From assembly GCA_047630175.1 (NCBI GenBank), contig JBLHVI010000056.1, forward strand, positions 1 to 18,829: 18,829 nt of DNA. Direction: 5' to 3'. The notes under the pieces are model-generated. The model was not told the DNA's origin. It saw nothing but the letters and a program-made list of their open reading frames with translations, and searched no databases. Origin of the DNA: UBA4582 sp047630175. Lineage in GTDB: Bacteria; Pseudomonadota; Gammaproteobacteria; Pseudomonadales; Azotimanducaceae. The translations under genes were made by a program, and so were the position numbers. Shown piece by piece: positions 1 through 9,092 of the stretch; the stretch's first letter is position 1; every line of letters begins with the position of its first letter.

Positions 1-2
1 CG

Positions 3-1058
3 TTACCAACGGGGTTTCCTCTGGCGGATGTTAACAAGGCGGAGAGCCAGTCTTTTTCAGCACTTGTTAGCATCACAGCGACTAACAACGGTCCTGACGA
101 TTACGGGATCGTCCCTAGTTTTACGCCAACTAATGCTGCTGGCACAGCAACTTTCGGGTTCTTTCCAAATGCCGACGGGACGGGCACCGAGATAACAAGC
201 GTTGAGTTAGGTGCGACAGCGATGCAGGAAGCGTCCACGACTAATGCGATTAAAGTGCCGCATGACGGCAGCAGCACAGCTGATAGCGTTGTGAACGGCT
301 TGGAAGTCGGTGACAAGGTCGACATAGACTCCGTAACTTACACCATTGGCGCCGTGGACGAAACTGACCCGGATTTCGTATTGATTACTTTGACTGGCGC
401 AACACTGCCAGGCTCACCCGTTGGTACCGCGATTCAAGAGATTAAGGATGTCTTCTTATTTACGTCGACTGTTGGTACTCGCACCGCTCCTGGAGACCCC
501 GCGGATTTGGCGGTAGTCATTACTGCTACGCCAACCTTGAATGCGGGACTAGCAGCGTCAATTGATACCTTCACGATAAATATAGTTCGGGTCACTATTA
601 CAAAGTATGTCAGAAATATCTTTGATAGTAATTGCTTCGAAGGAGGGACTACATGCACTACTCCAGCCCCAGTGACTTCCCCAGCTACTTTTTATGAATC
701 GGGCGCGGGCACACACATTGTCAAAGCTAATAGCGGCCAAACACTGGAATACCTGATTAGGGTCATTACGCCAGCTGACGTGGGTTCCGAACTAGTAGAT
801 GCGGTTATTGGGGACGTTCTGCCGCCTTTCACAGCATATGTGGCTAGTTCCACAACGTTGAATACTCAGGCTGTTACTGATGGTAACGGTGGTGGTACCG
901 GTCCCGAGTTCCCGCTCGACTCTGCGATATCGGGCACTGACACCGTTCCTGGGATGTTGATTCAGGACGGTCTAGCCACCTCCTCCGGTGATCAGGGTGA
1001 CGGTGGTGTTGCGATTAGCTCGACCGTCGATGTCGTGTACCAAGTTATTCTGCAATAA
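3..1058 (+). CDS. Secreted DUF11-type surface protein, C-terminal part (5' end outside window)
   Basis: The frame is open from base 3 to the TAA at 1056-1058 with no stop, so the ATG at 222 is internal and the gene begins left of the window. About 351 residues are visible. They are rich in Thr, Val, Ala, Gly and Asp, with very few Lys or Arg, as in secreted beta-sandwich proteins. Around 700-1050 there is a DUF11-like repeat: a Ser-Gly-Gln-Thr-Leu-Glu-Tyr strand, then a Val-Leu-Pro-Pro-Phe-Thr-Ala-Tyr-Val motif, ending in Val-Val-Tyr-Gln-Val. One Cys pair lies near 635-658. There is no sorting motif or transmembrane segment at the C-terminus, so it would need another protein to hold it at the surface. 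The next gene, 214 bases on and on the same strand, also has a DUF11 domain and could do this, but that is inference. The family call is fairly safe; the function is unknown. Confidence 0.75.
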   Translation, partial: LPTGFPLADVNKAESQSFSALVSITATNNGPDDYGIVPSFTPTNAAGTATFGFFPNADGTGTEITSVELGATAMQEASTTNAIKVPHDGSSTADSVVNGLEVGDKVDIDSVTYTIGAVDETDPDFVLITLTGATLPGSPVGTAIQEIKDVFLFTSTVGTRTAPGDPADLAVVITATPTLNAGLAASIDTFTINIVRVTITKYVRNIFDSNCFEGGTTCTTPAPVTSPATFYESGAGTHIVKANSGQTLEYLIRVITPADVGSELVDAVIGDVLPPFTAYVASSTTLNTQAVTDGNGGGTGPEFPLDSAISGTDTVPGMLIQDGLATSSGDQGDGGVAISSTVDVVYQVILQ

Positions 1059-1106
1059 CGATGACAGGCTGGAATCTCAATGCGGAGCAGATGGCAACCT
1101 AGATGC

Positions 1107-1142
1107 AAGTGCTCGATTAGCAAGAAATTGCTAGTCGTACTT
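1107..1142. other. GAAA-loop hairpin between the two surface-protein genes
   Basis: Bases 1114-1123 and 1128-1137 form a 10-bp stem with one G-T pair, closed by a GAAA tetraloop at 1124-1127. AAGT at 1107-1110 can pair with ACTT at 1139-1142 beyond a small internal loop. GNRA loops are very stable in RNA. There is no T-tract after it, so it does not look like an intrinsic terminator. It may be a processing or stability element between the two genes. Confidence 0.5.
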
Positions 1143-1272
1143 GCTGGCTGCCAACAAAACTACGCTTATGCGACTTCCTAGAAAAACAATCCTAGAGATC
1201 GTCAGCGCGCGACGAGCATGTGCTCTACTTTCTACCGCCACAGGCATATTTGCCGGTGCAAAAGGCCTAGAT

Positions 1273-4200
1273 GTGCCAATCAAAAAAACCATAACGAACC
1301 TGTTCGTTATGGTTTTTTTGTGCCTGACAATATCGCCTGCGATGGCTGCCAATAATGGTGACCTGTACACCAATGTGGTGGTGCTTAAATACGCAGGCAA
1401 CACGCAAGGCCAGACTGCGACAAATATTGTGACGTATTTTGACGAGGAGCTGGCGGGTGCGCCAGGCCCGCCCACTGAGATTCTCTTGGCCTGTGAGATT
1501 GAACCAGAATGTCACAACCTGGTGGTTGAGAACGTGTCAGGACAAGTACTAGGGAGCTTAACGGCTGTCGATGGCGATCAAGTTGGCGGTCATGTTTTCA
1601 CGGTACTCGACGACATCCGGTTCGAGGTTGTCGACGGTAAACTCAAGCTTAAAGCCGATGACTTTATTGATTTTGAGACTGAGCAGAGCATCGTTATTAC
1701 TATTCGCGCGGTCGATAATGCCGGTAACACGTATGACGAGGCGCTGACCATCAGCGTCAGAAATGTCAATGAGGCGCCAACCGGTTTGGCCATTGATAGC
1801 TTGTTTGTGGCCCCTAACTCCCCCGGTGGGACGATCGGTAATGTAACGTTTACCGATCCAGATCAGGCTGACGAGCACGTTTTCACCATCGCCGGTGATG
1901 ACCGATTTGTGATTGTTGACGGTGTGCTGAGTTTAGTGCCCGGTGTTAGTTTGCCCGAAAACACCAACATTCCCATAACTATCACTGTCACCGATAAAGG
2001 TGGCTTGAGTGCGAGTATTGAGGTGTTGGTTACCACTAACAGTTCGGAGCCAGCAACACCCTCAGTCATTCAATTTGTCGCGCCGGACCCGATCGGCAAC
2101 AGTGTCGATATCGCGCCTGCTTCCTGCGCGCCGGCCCCCAATTTTGGTGTGGCGACAAGTAACTCCCGAGCACTGAATAGCGATATCGCCGGCGCAGACC
2201 CTGCGGGCAGACAACCGTTAAATAGCGTTGGGGCTTATGCCATTGGCGATCCTGTGATTATTTCCGTTGCGGATGCCGACCAAAATTTTGACCCTCTGGT
2301 GCGAGAGTCGGTGTTCGTTAGGGTACAGGCTGCCGCTTCAAGTGACACGGAAAATGTCGTGCTGGTGGAGTCAGGTGAGAACACCGGCGTGTTCGTCGGC
2401 TATGTATACACCACTTCGCAGGAAAGTGTTGCAGATGACTGTATTTTGACTGTTAGCCCGGGCGACAGCATTGACGCCATCTATACGGATCTCACTGATG
2501 GGAATAGTACCAGAACGACGCTGGCTGAGATTTCGCCCATCGGTGTCGTCTTCAATGATACTACCGGCGAGGTGATGCAGGGTGTCGTTATCTCTTTGAT
2601 TAATACCGATACTAACCAGCCGGCTGAAGTGCGCGGCGATGGTCCGATATTCGCCGGTTTCCCATCGGCCGTCGTCAGTGGTGAATCTGTTACCGACAGT
2701 GCTGGTGCAACCTATGTGCACGGACTGGGGGAGTACCGATTTCCATCGATAGCAGCCGGTACGTATCGACTAGAAATATTTAACTCACTGGGTTGGGAGC
2801 TATCGACTAAAAAAGATGCAGATCTGCAGAGCTTAGGTGCAGCAAATGCACGAAGCCTCGTGACAGATGATGGATTTGTCATCAACCCTATTTCCCGCGG
2901 TGAGATTTTTCACACGGCTCAGGGTTCACTCGTGCGTGTTGATATTCCTGTGCGTATTATAACGCGAGACGTGCCTCCCGAGTCGTTGACGCGCTCGACC
3001 ATAGAATTTTTGCAGTTCAGCAGTAACGCCGCATTTGGTGAGTCTATCAACGTAGGGGCGACCCAGTGTCTTGGCGGTATAAACCCACAGGTAGCCGAGT
3101 TGCAAGGCATACCGGTGCCGGTGCCGGGGATAGTTAATCTGCTAGTAACACGGACGGTTAAGGCCGGTCAGCCGGTATTTATTCGGGTCACTGACCTTGA
3201 TCAAAATAGCGATCCTCTGGTTCGCGAACAAATCAGCATCCAACTAGATGTGCCAGCGAGTGGAGATCGTGAGTTTCTTAAGCTTATGGAAACGGGTGTT
3301 GATACGGGCACGTTTGTTGGTTACGTCCAAACGACAGAAAATGAGTCCACTGTCGGAAGTTGTATGCTGGGCGTGGTGAAGAATGGGTCGATTGTCACGC
3401 GTTATACTGACGCGTTTGATAATACGGATGTTGCTAATGCTACGATACTGGTAGACCCCTTCGGTAAGGTGTTCAGTACCCGTGATGGTGAGTTACTTGA
3501 CGGTGTAAGGGTGACGTTGGTCGACATGGCTACAGGTCAACCAGCCCAAGTCTTTGGCGATGGGCCTGACTTTGCTGATTATCCAAGTACGATGCTATCC
3601 GGTAGTTCGGTGACCGATGCTGCCGGTAACATATATCAGCTGCCGATGGGCGAGTATCGTTTTCCGTTTGTTGACCCTGGCAACTATCAACTTGTTGTTG
3701 GCGATTTGCCGGTGGGTGGTATTTTTCCAACAACCCTTAGCGATGCGGATATTCAAGGGCTACCTGGTGGTCCTTTTGAGCTTGTTGATGGTTCCCGAGG
3801 CGAGGCGTTTGAAGTCCCTGTGGGCCCTGCGCTGCATATTGACCTACCCGTTGATGAGCCTTCTGGCGTGATGTTTATCAGCAAAGAAGCGAGCAAGGCG
3901 AGTGTCGCTATTGGCGACTTTTTACAGTACAGACTCAGTGTTTCCAACACCGCAGGAACTCGTCTGACACAGACGCATGTGCTTGACCGATTGCCTGTTG
4001 GTTTTCGCTATCAGACAGGCTCATTGCAAATCAATGACGAAAAGGTTGCCGACCCCGTGATGACAGGTGACGCTCGCATGCTCAAAATTGACCTGCCGGC
4101 GATTTCAGGTGACGCAATCAACATAAAATACGTCACAGAGGTCACTACCGGAGCAAACGTGGGTGCAGCGGTTAATGAGGCAAGTGTCGTGGGTGAACTC

Positions 4201-7200
4201 GTAGCATCCACGAATGTTGCCACGGCGCGGGTACTGGTGACCAACGATTTGTTCCGCGACAAGGCCATACTCGTTGGGCAGGTGAGTCTTGAGCAATGCC
4301 AGCCTGTCAATGGCAAGGCAGATAAAGCTAACGAATCAGCAAACGATAAGTCTGCTAAGGGTGGCGCGACCAAGCTGGTTGATGGGGACCAACTAGGCAC
4401 CAAACGGGAAGGCCGGGGCGTTGCCGGCGTGCGAGTTTACTTGGAAGACGGTAGCTATGTTATTACCGACGATAAAGGCTTTTGGCATATCGAGGGCGTT
4501 GAACCGGGCACGCACGTAGTGCAGCTCGATGTTGACTCACTCGCTGAACGCTACGAAGCCAGCCCTTGCAATGTGAACACGCGTTTTGCGGGATCGAACT
4601 ACTCGCAGTTTGTTGATGTGCAAGGTGGTACGTTGTGGCGAGCTGATTTTCTTGTTCAAGAAAAAGCGCCGCCGGAGTCCACACTAACACTGACTCAGAC
4701 CATCAAAGTTGACAACGACGGTCTTTGGGTAGGGATTACAGCGGACAACGAAGGGCGTGTTGAGATCACTGACACTAACGCGATCTATCGCGTGCCGGCA
4801 GGTTGGGTCATTGTCCCAGGCTCTGGTACGTTAGATGGTGACCCGTTGACGTTCTCGTCGTCGATTGTGGGCACTATTTGGCCGCTGGGGACAGTGATTA
4901 AAAGCAAAGAGTTGCGTTTTGCATTGGAGCCTAAGGACAAAATCGCAGTGGTCTCGCCACAGAAACGGGCTGGCAACCAAATTGCAGTACTCAGGCCAAG
5001 GTTCAAAAGTCGTAGCATCGTGCTTAGTGAGGCTGACCTTAGCGCGCTAGACGACTTGATCAAGACTTGGCAGGGACAGATTTGGGCGGAGATTAGCGTT
5101 GTTGGGCATACTGATAATGTGCGAGTAGCACCAAGCAACCGTAGCGAGTTTGCCAATAACGAAGTGCTAGCCGCAGCACGCGCCAGAGTAGTCGCAGAAT
5201 ATATTCAGGGTAAAGTTGATGCTGATGTGATTAGTGTCGTTGGCGCAGGAGACCGTTACCCTGTGGCGTCGAATGCCACAGCCAATGGTAGAGAGCAGAA
5301 CCGGCGGGTCGAGTTTATGTTGCGCGGCGCGAAGATAGCGGCTGAACCGCAAAAAAATCTGGCAAGCGCCAAGATTCTCAACGGCGAGAGCAGTGTTCGA
5401 CTTTCGTTTCGCTCGGTGGGCAGCCCTAAAGGTATGACCAAGCCGAATAGTCTACCGCTTAATCGCATAGTTGGTGGGTTCGATACCCTAAATGCATCAG
5501 TGAAAACCCAAGCCATTGGCAGCTGGGATGCGCTTGAGCTCGTTGCGGCGTCGCCGCTCATTGCTCGTGACCCTGATGCCCAAGGTTTGATTTCGATGGT
5601 GGATGGTACCCGACTAGCAAAGCAGACGAATGCCGTAAAATTTGATATGGATAGTCGACTGACGCCAAAGCTGCTTGTTGACGGCGTCGTGGTCCCTAAT
5701 GATCGCATTGGCTTTCGTATGGAAGACGAGACTACGGGTAAAACACTATATAGTTATATTGGCGTTAACTTTGGCGAACCTGGCGCGCACCAAATTTTAC
5801 TTCAGGGAACTGATGGCTTTGGCATCGCACGTTTTGAAGAAATTGCTAACGTGGTACGTGTAGGTGAAATCTTCAGTATTCGTATTAAAGACACCGCAGG
5901 CAATGTAGCTGATGGTGTAACGCCCGTGAGATTGCAGGTTGAATTGCGGGACAAGGCCGGAGAGCTGATTAATGATCGTACGCGACTCGCTTTTGATAGT
6001 GATACGCTGCGATTTTTTGACCAGAATCAAAGCCTATCTGAGTTGTCGGTTATTACCGAAGGTAATTATGTCACGGTCGACGCAGACGGTGTGTTGATGT
6101 TCAATCCGGTTAGTCGTGGCGGTAGCTACCAGGTTACGCTGAGGTACAATCTAGCGGAAGAAGACGTCGATATATTTGTTGAGCCCGAAAAGCGTGACTG
6201 GATTATGGTTGGTATCGCAGAAGGTACGTTGGCGCACAATACACTCAGTGGCAACATGCAGGGACTCGAAGCTGCGGGGTTGGAAGATGAGTTGGATACC
6301 AGCGGGCGGGTGGCATTCTACGCCAAAGGTCAGGTCCGCGGCGACTATGTGTTGACGATGGCTTACGATAGCGACAAAGAAACAAACAACGCCGCTTTGG
6401 GCCAAGTCATTGACCCGAGTAGTTTTTACACATTGTATGGTGATCAAAGTGCCGTGCAGCGTGACGCGGCAAGCCAAGACAAGCTTTACCTTAAGTTAGA
6501 GAAAACACAGTTTTTTGCCTTGTTCGGCGATTTCAACACGGCACTTCAAGGGGGCGAGTTGTCGGCTTATTCGCGAAGCATGAATGGTTTGCAGAGTGAA
6601 TATCAGGGTGAAGTTTTTGAGTACAGTGCGTTTCTCAGTGAGGCCGACCAAGCCTTTATTAGGGATGAAATTCGCGGTGATGGCACATCGGGTATCTACC
6701 GGATGAGAAATCGCGAGGTGGTGATTAATTCCGAAAGAGTGTTGATTCAGACTCGGGATCGATTTCGTTCTGAAGAGATTCTCGAGACGCGCGAGATGCG
6801 TCGTTTCGTTGATTACAATATCGACTACGAAGCAGGTACTTTGTTCTTCAAGGAGCCTATTTTTAGCCAAGATAGTGCGTTTAACCCAACGTTTATCATT
6901 GCTGATTATGAAGTTGCAGGCGATGGCAGTAATCAAATAAACGCAGGCGGGCGAATCGGTTATAGGCCTATCGAAGATTTGGAAATTGGCGCGACACTAG
7001 TAACTGAAGGTGTGAAGGGTCGTGAGAACAAGCTGCTGGGTACCGATTTAGAGTATCGCATTAATGATACGACGCAGGTGCGGGCAGAAATCGCGACCTC
7101 AACCAGTGAGTTTGAAGGTGAAACGATAAATGGCACGGCTTATATAGCAGAGATAACCCATCGTGATGAGGCGCTCGACGCAACCGCGTACCTTCGCGAA

Positions 7201-8628
7201 CAGCAGGGTGGTTTTGGTTTAGGGCAGCAAAATAGCAGTGAGACAGGCACGCGTAAAATGGGCGTTGAGACGACCTATGACGTCACGGAGAATATTGGTT
7301 TGCAGGGTGAAGTCTTTCGACAAACTGCTTTGGCAACAGGCGCTAACCAAGACGTTGCGACATCGACCATGAACTATCAAGGCGATAATTTTTCTCTTTC
7401 TAGCGGGCTGCGTACAGCCATGACCAATGCAGGTGAAGAAGATGCGGTGTCGAACCAGCTATTGCTTGGTGGGTCCTATGATATTTTAGAGGGTAAAGCG
7501 CGACTTTCTGCTAATGCTGACACCCCCATCGGCGGGCAGAATAGTGTAGGTAACTTTCCTAGTCGCTTGCGCGTCGGGCTGGATTATAAGTTGACTGAGG
7601 ATATAACACTTAATGCCCAACAAGAATTTACGTTCGGCGAGGATCAAGACACCCAAGGTAGCCGTATCGGCATGACGTCATCTTTGTGGGAGGGCGGTGA
7701 TTTAGTCACTAGCGTGCAGCGTGACGATCAGGAAAATTCTCAACGCTTGGCTGCCGTAGCCGGGCTCAAACAGCGCTGGGATATGAATGACAACTGGAGT
7801 TTCGACTTTGGTGTTGACCGGTCACAGACTTTTCAGGATGAACAGCGCGCAGTGCCAGACTTGCAGGTTACGACGGTCTTTAATAGCCCGTCTAATAATG
7901 ACTTTACGGCTGTGACATTTGGTTCTAGGTTTCGCGAGGGCCCCTGGGATTGGGCGACTCGGGTAGAATACAGGGCGGCGGACAACGAAGACAAAATGAA
8001 CTTTGTCAGTGATGTCATTCATAATCTTGACGACGGTCAACAGCTGTTAGCGAAGGTCAACGTTCAGACTTCAAAGGGCGAGAATAGGGATGCAATGAGC
8101 TCGCTGGTACAAGTAGGTTACGCGTACCGACCCGAGGAAAGTCGTTGGAGTATGTTTAACCGCCTTGACATGCTGCATAGCAGCTCAAATGCTGCTGGTT
8201 TTGGTTTGCGTACTAACAAAATCGTTAACAATATGAACGCCAACTATTTATTGGGCGATGACACTCAGATCGCTCTGCAATACGGCCTGAAATACGTTGT
8301 CGATAATTTTGATTCCGATGAATATAGCGGCTTCACCGATCTGTATGGCATGGAGTTACGTCATGATATGGGCGAGAACTGGGATATCGGCGTTCAGGGC
8401 GGGCGCTACAGTAGCTCGAACTCAAACGTGGCTGATTATACGTATGGCGTGTCCTTCGGCTACACAGTGACGCGCAATGTTTGGTTATCGCTAGGTTACA
8501 ACTTTGATGGCTTTCAGGACGAGGATTTTAGTGAAAGCGAGTACACCTCAGAAGGCGTATTTGTGAAATACCGCTTCAAGTTTGATCAGTATTCTGCCCG
8601 CGACCTGAAGTCCCGATTCTGGGATTGA
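1273..8628 (+). CDS. Giant outer-membrane barrel protein with cadherin-like, DUF11 and OmpA-like domains
   Basis: About 2451 residues from GTG 1273. That start is chosen because AAAGG at 1261-1265 lies 7 bases upstream and it gives a clean signal peptide: MPIKKTITN, a hydrophobic core, then SPAMA before ANN. The frame is open upstream to a TTG at 1141, but that would put 44 residues before the signal peptide. Approximate layout by residue: cadherin-like repeats 85-169 and 170-258; two homologous modules 265-571 and 575-861; DUF11 866-990; a charged linker rich in Lys, Asn and Ala near 1015-1045; a carboxypeptidase-regulatory/SdrD-like fold 1048-1126; an OmpA-type domain 1240-1353 with GHTDN and NRRVEF, which carry the Asp and Arg that bind diaminopimelate; further beta domains; and a barrel from about 1650 to the end with alternating aromatic strands, including DYEAGTLFFKEPI. 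The C-terminal barrel and the peptidoglycan domain imply an outer-membrane protein tied to the wall. It probably presents or exports surface domains, perhaps the upstream protein. Confidence 0.85.
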   Translation: MPIKKTITNLFVMVFLCLTISPAMAANNGDLYTNVVVLKYAGNTQGQTATNIVTYFDEELAGAPGPPTEILLACEIEPECHNLVVENVSGQVLGSLTAVDGDQVGGHVFTVLDDIRFEVVDGKLKLKADDFIDFETEQSIVITIRAVDNAGNTYDEALTISVRNVNEAPTGLAIDSLFVAPNSPGGTIGNVTFTDPDQADEHVFTIAGDDRFVIVDGVLSLVPGVSLPENTNIPITITVTDKGGLSASIEVLVTTNSSEPATPSVIQFVAPDPIGNSVDIAPASCAPAPNFGVATSNSRALNSDIAGADPAGRQPLNSVGAYAIGDPVIISVADADQNFDPLVRESVFVRVQAAASSDTENVVLVESGENTGVFVGYVYTTSQESVADDCILTVSPGDSIDAIYTDLTDGNSTRTTLAEISPIGVVFNDTTGEVMQGVVISLINTDTNQPAEVRGDGPIFAGFPSAVVSGESVTDSAGATYVHGLGEYRFPSIAAGTYRLEIFNSLGWELSTKKDADLQSLGAANARSLVTDDGFVINPISRGEIFHTAQGSLVRVDIPVRIITRDVPPESLTRSTIEFLQFSSNAAFGESINVGATQCLGGINPQVAELQGIPVPVPGIVNLLVTRTVKAGQPVFIRVTDLDQNSDPLVREQISIQLDVPASGDREFLKLMETGVDTGTFVGYVQTTENESTVGSCMLGVVKNGSIVTRYTDAFDNTDVANATILVDPFGKVFSTRDGELLDGVRVTLVDMATGQPAQVFGDGPDFADYPSTMLSGSSVTDAAGNIYQLPMGEYRFPFVDPGNYQLVVGDLPVGGIFPTTLSDADIQGLPGGPFELVDGSRGEAFEVPVGPALHIDLPVDEPSGVMFISKEASKASVAIGDFLQYRLSVSNTAGTRLTQTHVLDRLPVGFRYQTGSLQINDEKVADPVMTGDARMLKIDLPAISGDAINIKYVTEVTTGANVGAAVNEASVVGELVASTNVATARVLVTNDLFRDKAILVGQVSLEQCQPVNGKADKANESANDKSAKGGATKLVDGDQLGTKREGRGVAGVRVYLEDGSYVITDDKGFWHIEGVEPGTHVVQLDVDSLAERYEASPCNVNTRFAGSNYSQFVDVQGGTLWRADFLVQEKAPPESTLTLTQTIKVDNDGLWVGITADNEGRVEITDTNAIYRVPAGWVIVPGSGTLDGDPLTFSSSIVGTIWPLGTVIKSKELRFALEPKDKIAVVSPQKRAGNQIAVLRPRFKSRSIVLSEADLSALDDLIKTWQGQIWAEISVVGHTDNVRVAPSNRSEFANNEVLAAARARVVAEYIQGKVDADVISVVGAGDRYPVASNATANGREQNRRVEFMLRGAKIAAEPQKNLASAKILNGESSVRLSFRSVGSPKGMTKPNSLPLNRIVGGFDTLNASVKTQAIGSWDALELVAASPLIARDPDAQGLISMVDGTRLAKQTNAVKFDMDSRLTPKLLVDGVVVPNDRIGFRMEDETTGKTLYSYIGVNFGEPGAHQILLQGTDGFGIARFEEIANVVRVGEIFSIRIKDTAGNVADGVTPVRLQVELRDKAGELINDRTRLAFDSDTLRFFDQNQSLSELSVITEGNYVTVDADGVLMFNPVSRGGSYQVTLRYNLAEEDVDIFVEPEKRDWIMVGIAEGTLAHNTLSGNMQGLEAAGLEDELDTSGRVAFYAKGQVRGDYVLTMAYDSDKETNNAALGQVIDPSSFYTLYGDQSAVQRDAASQDKLYLKLEKTQFFALFGDFNTALQGGELSAYSRSMNGLQSEYQGEVFEYSAFLSEADQAFIRDEIRGDGTSGIYRMRNREVVINSERVLIQTRDRFRSEEILETREMRRFVDYNIDYEAGTLFFKEPIFSQDSAFNPTFIIADYEVAGDGSNQINAGGRIGYRPIEDLEIGATLVTEGVKGRENKLLGTDLEYRINDTTQVRAEIATSTSEFEGETINGTAYIAEITHRDEALDATAYLREQQGGFGLGQQNSSETGTRKMGVETTYDVTENIGLQGEVFRQTALATGANQDVATSTMNYQGDNFSLSSGLRTAMTNAGEEDAVSNQLLLGGSYDILEGKARLSANADTPIGGQNSVGNFPSRLRVGLDYKLTEDITLNAQQEFTFGEDQDTQGSRIGMTSSLWEGGDLVTSVQRDDQENSQRLAAVAGLKQRWDMNDNWSFDFGVDRSQTFQDEQRAVPDLQVTTVFNSPSNNDFTAVTFGSRFREGPWDWATRVEYRAADNEDKMNFVSDVIHNLDDGQQLLAKVNVQTSKGENRDAMSSLVQVGYAYRPEESRWSMFNRLDMLHSSSNAAGFGLRTNKIVNNMNANYLLGDDTQIALQYGLKYVVDNFDSDEYSGFTDLYGMELRHDMGENWDIGVQGGRYSSSNSNVADYTYGVSFGYTVTRNVWLSLGYNFDGFQDEDFSESEYTSEGVFVKYRFKFDQYSARDLKSRFWD
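1281..1320 (+). promoter_or_regulatory. Perfect terminator-like hairpin inside the signal-peptide codons (possible attenuator)
   Basis: The arms 1281-1298 and 1303-1320 are exact reverse complements (18 bp) around a 4-base loop, CCTG. The left arm opens with seven A and the right arm ends with seven T, the form of a two-way intrinsic terminator. It begins 8 bases after the GTG start and encodes most of the signal peptide (KKTITNLFVMVFL), so the sequence must fold and code at once. A ribosome starting at 1273 would cover the left arm, which suggests transcription that depends on translation. Whether it terminates in the cell is not known. Confidence 0.6.
2065..2985 (+). repeat. Long internal protein repeat, copy A
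   Basis: This encodes about 307 residues of the giant protein. Shared landmarks with copy B, in order, are: DPLVRE, an E-G-NTG-FVGYV block, a Cys, a YTD element, a P-G-VF block, GDGP-FA--PS, a SG-SVTD-AG element and GEYRFP. The copies match at protein level but have drifted at DNA level, so the duplication is old. Repeat edges are approximate. Confidence 0.7.
2995..3855 (+). repeat. Long internal protein repeat, copy B
   Basis: Second copy, about 287 residues. It carries DPLVRE, TGTFVGYV, YTD, GDGPDFADYPS, SVTDAAG and GEYRFP in the same order as copy A. It ends just before the DUF11 domain. Each copy holds a GEYRFP strand followed by a Pro/Gly turn and Tyr, as in carboxypeptidase-regulatory-like folds. 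Confidence 0.7.
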
Positions 8629-8666
8629 GGGGTAGCGGTCGGATCGTATTACGCAGTATTTCTGAT

Positions 8667-8954
8667 TTAGTGCGTCAGTTCCAACAACGTTATTTTTTCA
8701 CTGCCTTCAAGCATCGGCGTGATTTCAGAGACCACCTGCCGACGTTCTTCCGAAAAGAACCAATGGTCCCAGTCCTGACGCGATTGCCACTTAGACATAA
8801 CAATGCGTCGACCTGGGTTCAGCGGGTCTTTGAGGGACTCACCAGACAGGCACCCCGGTGCTTTGACAACGCTACTAACCGTCCGCTTAATGGTAGAGTC
8901 ATAGTAATCCTCCAAGCCTTGCGCGACATTGCGTTCGATAAGTACTCTAATCAT
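8667..8954 (-). CDS. Antibiotic biosynthesis monooxygenase (ABM) domain protein
   Basis: 95 residues from the ATG at 8954-8952; a GTG two codons upstream is also possible. The protein opens with MIRVLIERNV and contains PGCLSGESL, then Arg-Arg-Ile-Val-Met-Ser-Lys-Trp and a Trp-Asp-His-Trp-Phe stretch before a C-terminal strand. This is the order of the single ABM ferredoxin-like fold (YgiN/quinol monooxygenase relatives), and the length fits. Such proteins form dimers and often oxidise quinols or other aromatics, some binding haem; the substrate here cannot be read from sequence. The gene faces the giant surface gene tail to tail with 38 bases between stops, and diverges from tusA. GGTG at 8963-8960 is a weak ribosome site for the ATG. 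Confidence 0.75.
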   Translation of the reverse strand: MIRVLIERNVAQGLEDYYDSTIKRTVSSVVKAPGCLSGESLKDPLNPGRRIVMSKWQSRQDWDHWFFSEERRQVVSEITPMLEGSEKITLLELTH

Positions 8955-8962
8955 AGCCACAC

Positions 8963-8980
8963 CGAAATAAAACTATTTCG
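8963..8980. repeat. Inverted repeat in the ABM gene/tusA divergent region
   Basis: CGAAATA at 8963-8969 and TATTTCG at 8974-8980 are exact reverse complements around AAAC. It lies 9 bases upstream of the ABM-gene ATG, inside the likely leader of that gene. A TATACT-like -10 for the minus strand lies at about 8988-8993. It could be an operator or a leader hairpin. Confidence 0.4.
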
Positions 8981-9039
8981 TTGACCAGTATACGTTGGCA
9001 AAGCGATGACCGAAACAAAGGAATACTGCGGCGGCGACA

Positions 9040-9084
9040 GATTCGCCCGATGCGAATCCTCGCTGCAGCGGATTTTCACCGCCA
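9040..9084 (+). other. Two small hairpins in the tusA leader
   Basis: GATTCGC at 9040-9046 pairs exactly with GCGAATC at 9052-9058 around a 5-base loop. A second stem, GCGG with CCGC around ATTTTCA, follows near 9068-9082. If tusA starts at 9105, both lie in its untranslated leader. No known riboswitch class is recognised. Confidence 0.35.
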
Positions 9085-9092
9085 TTTCGTGT

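Noticed and set aside
222..1058. ATG 222 as the start of the first gene
   Set aside because: The same frame is open back to base 3 with the same composition, so this Met is internal to a gene that begins outside the window.
1098..1270. Cluster of CTAG tetramers between the surface genes
   Set aside because: Five copies in about 170 bases is curious, but spacing is irregular and no larger shared motif is seen.
1141..1272. TTG 1141 as the start of the giant gene
   Set aside because: It would add 44 residues before a clear signal peptide; GTG 1273 has a ribosome site and gives a normal signal peptide.
8625..8984. Plus-strand frame of 119 codons
   Set aside because: Antisense to the ABM-domain gene, which has a recognisable family; the plus product has none.
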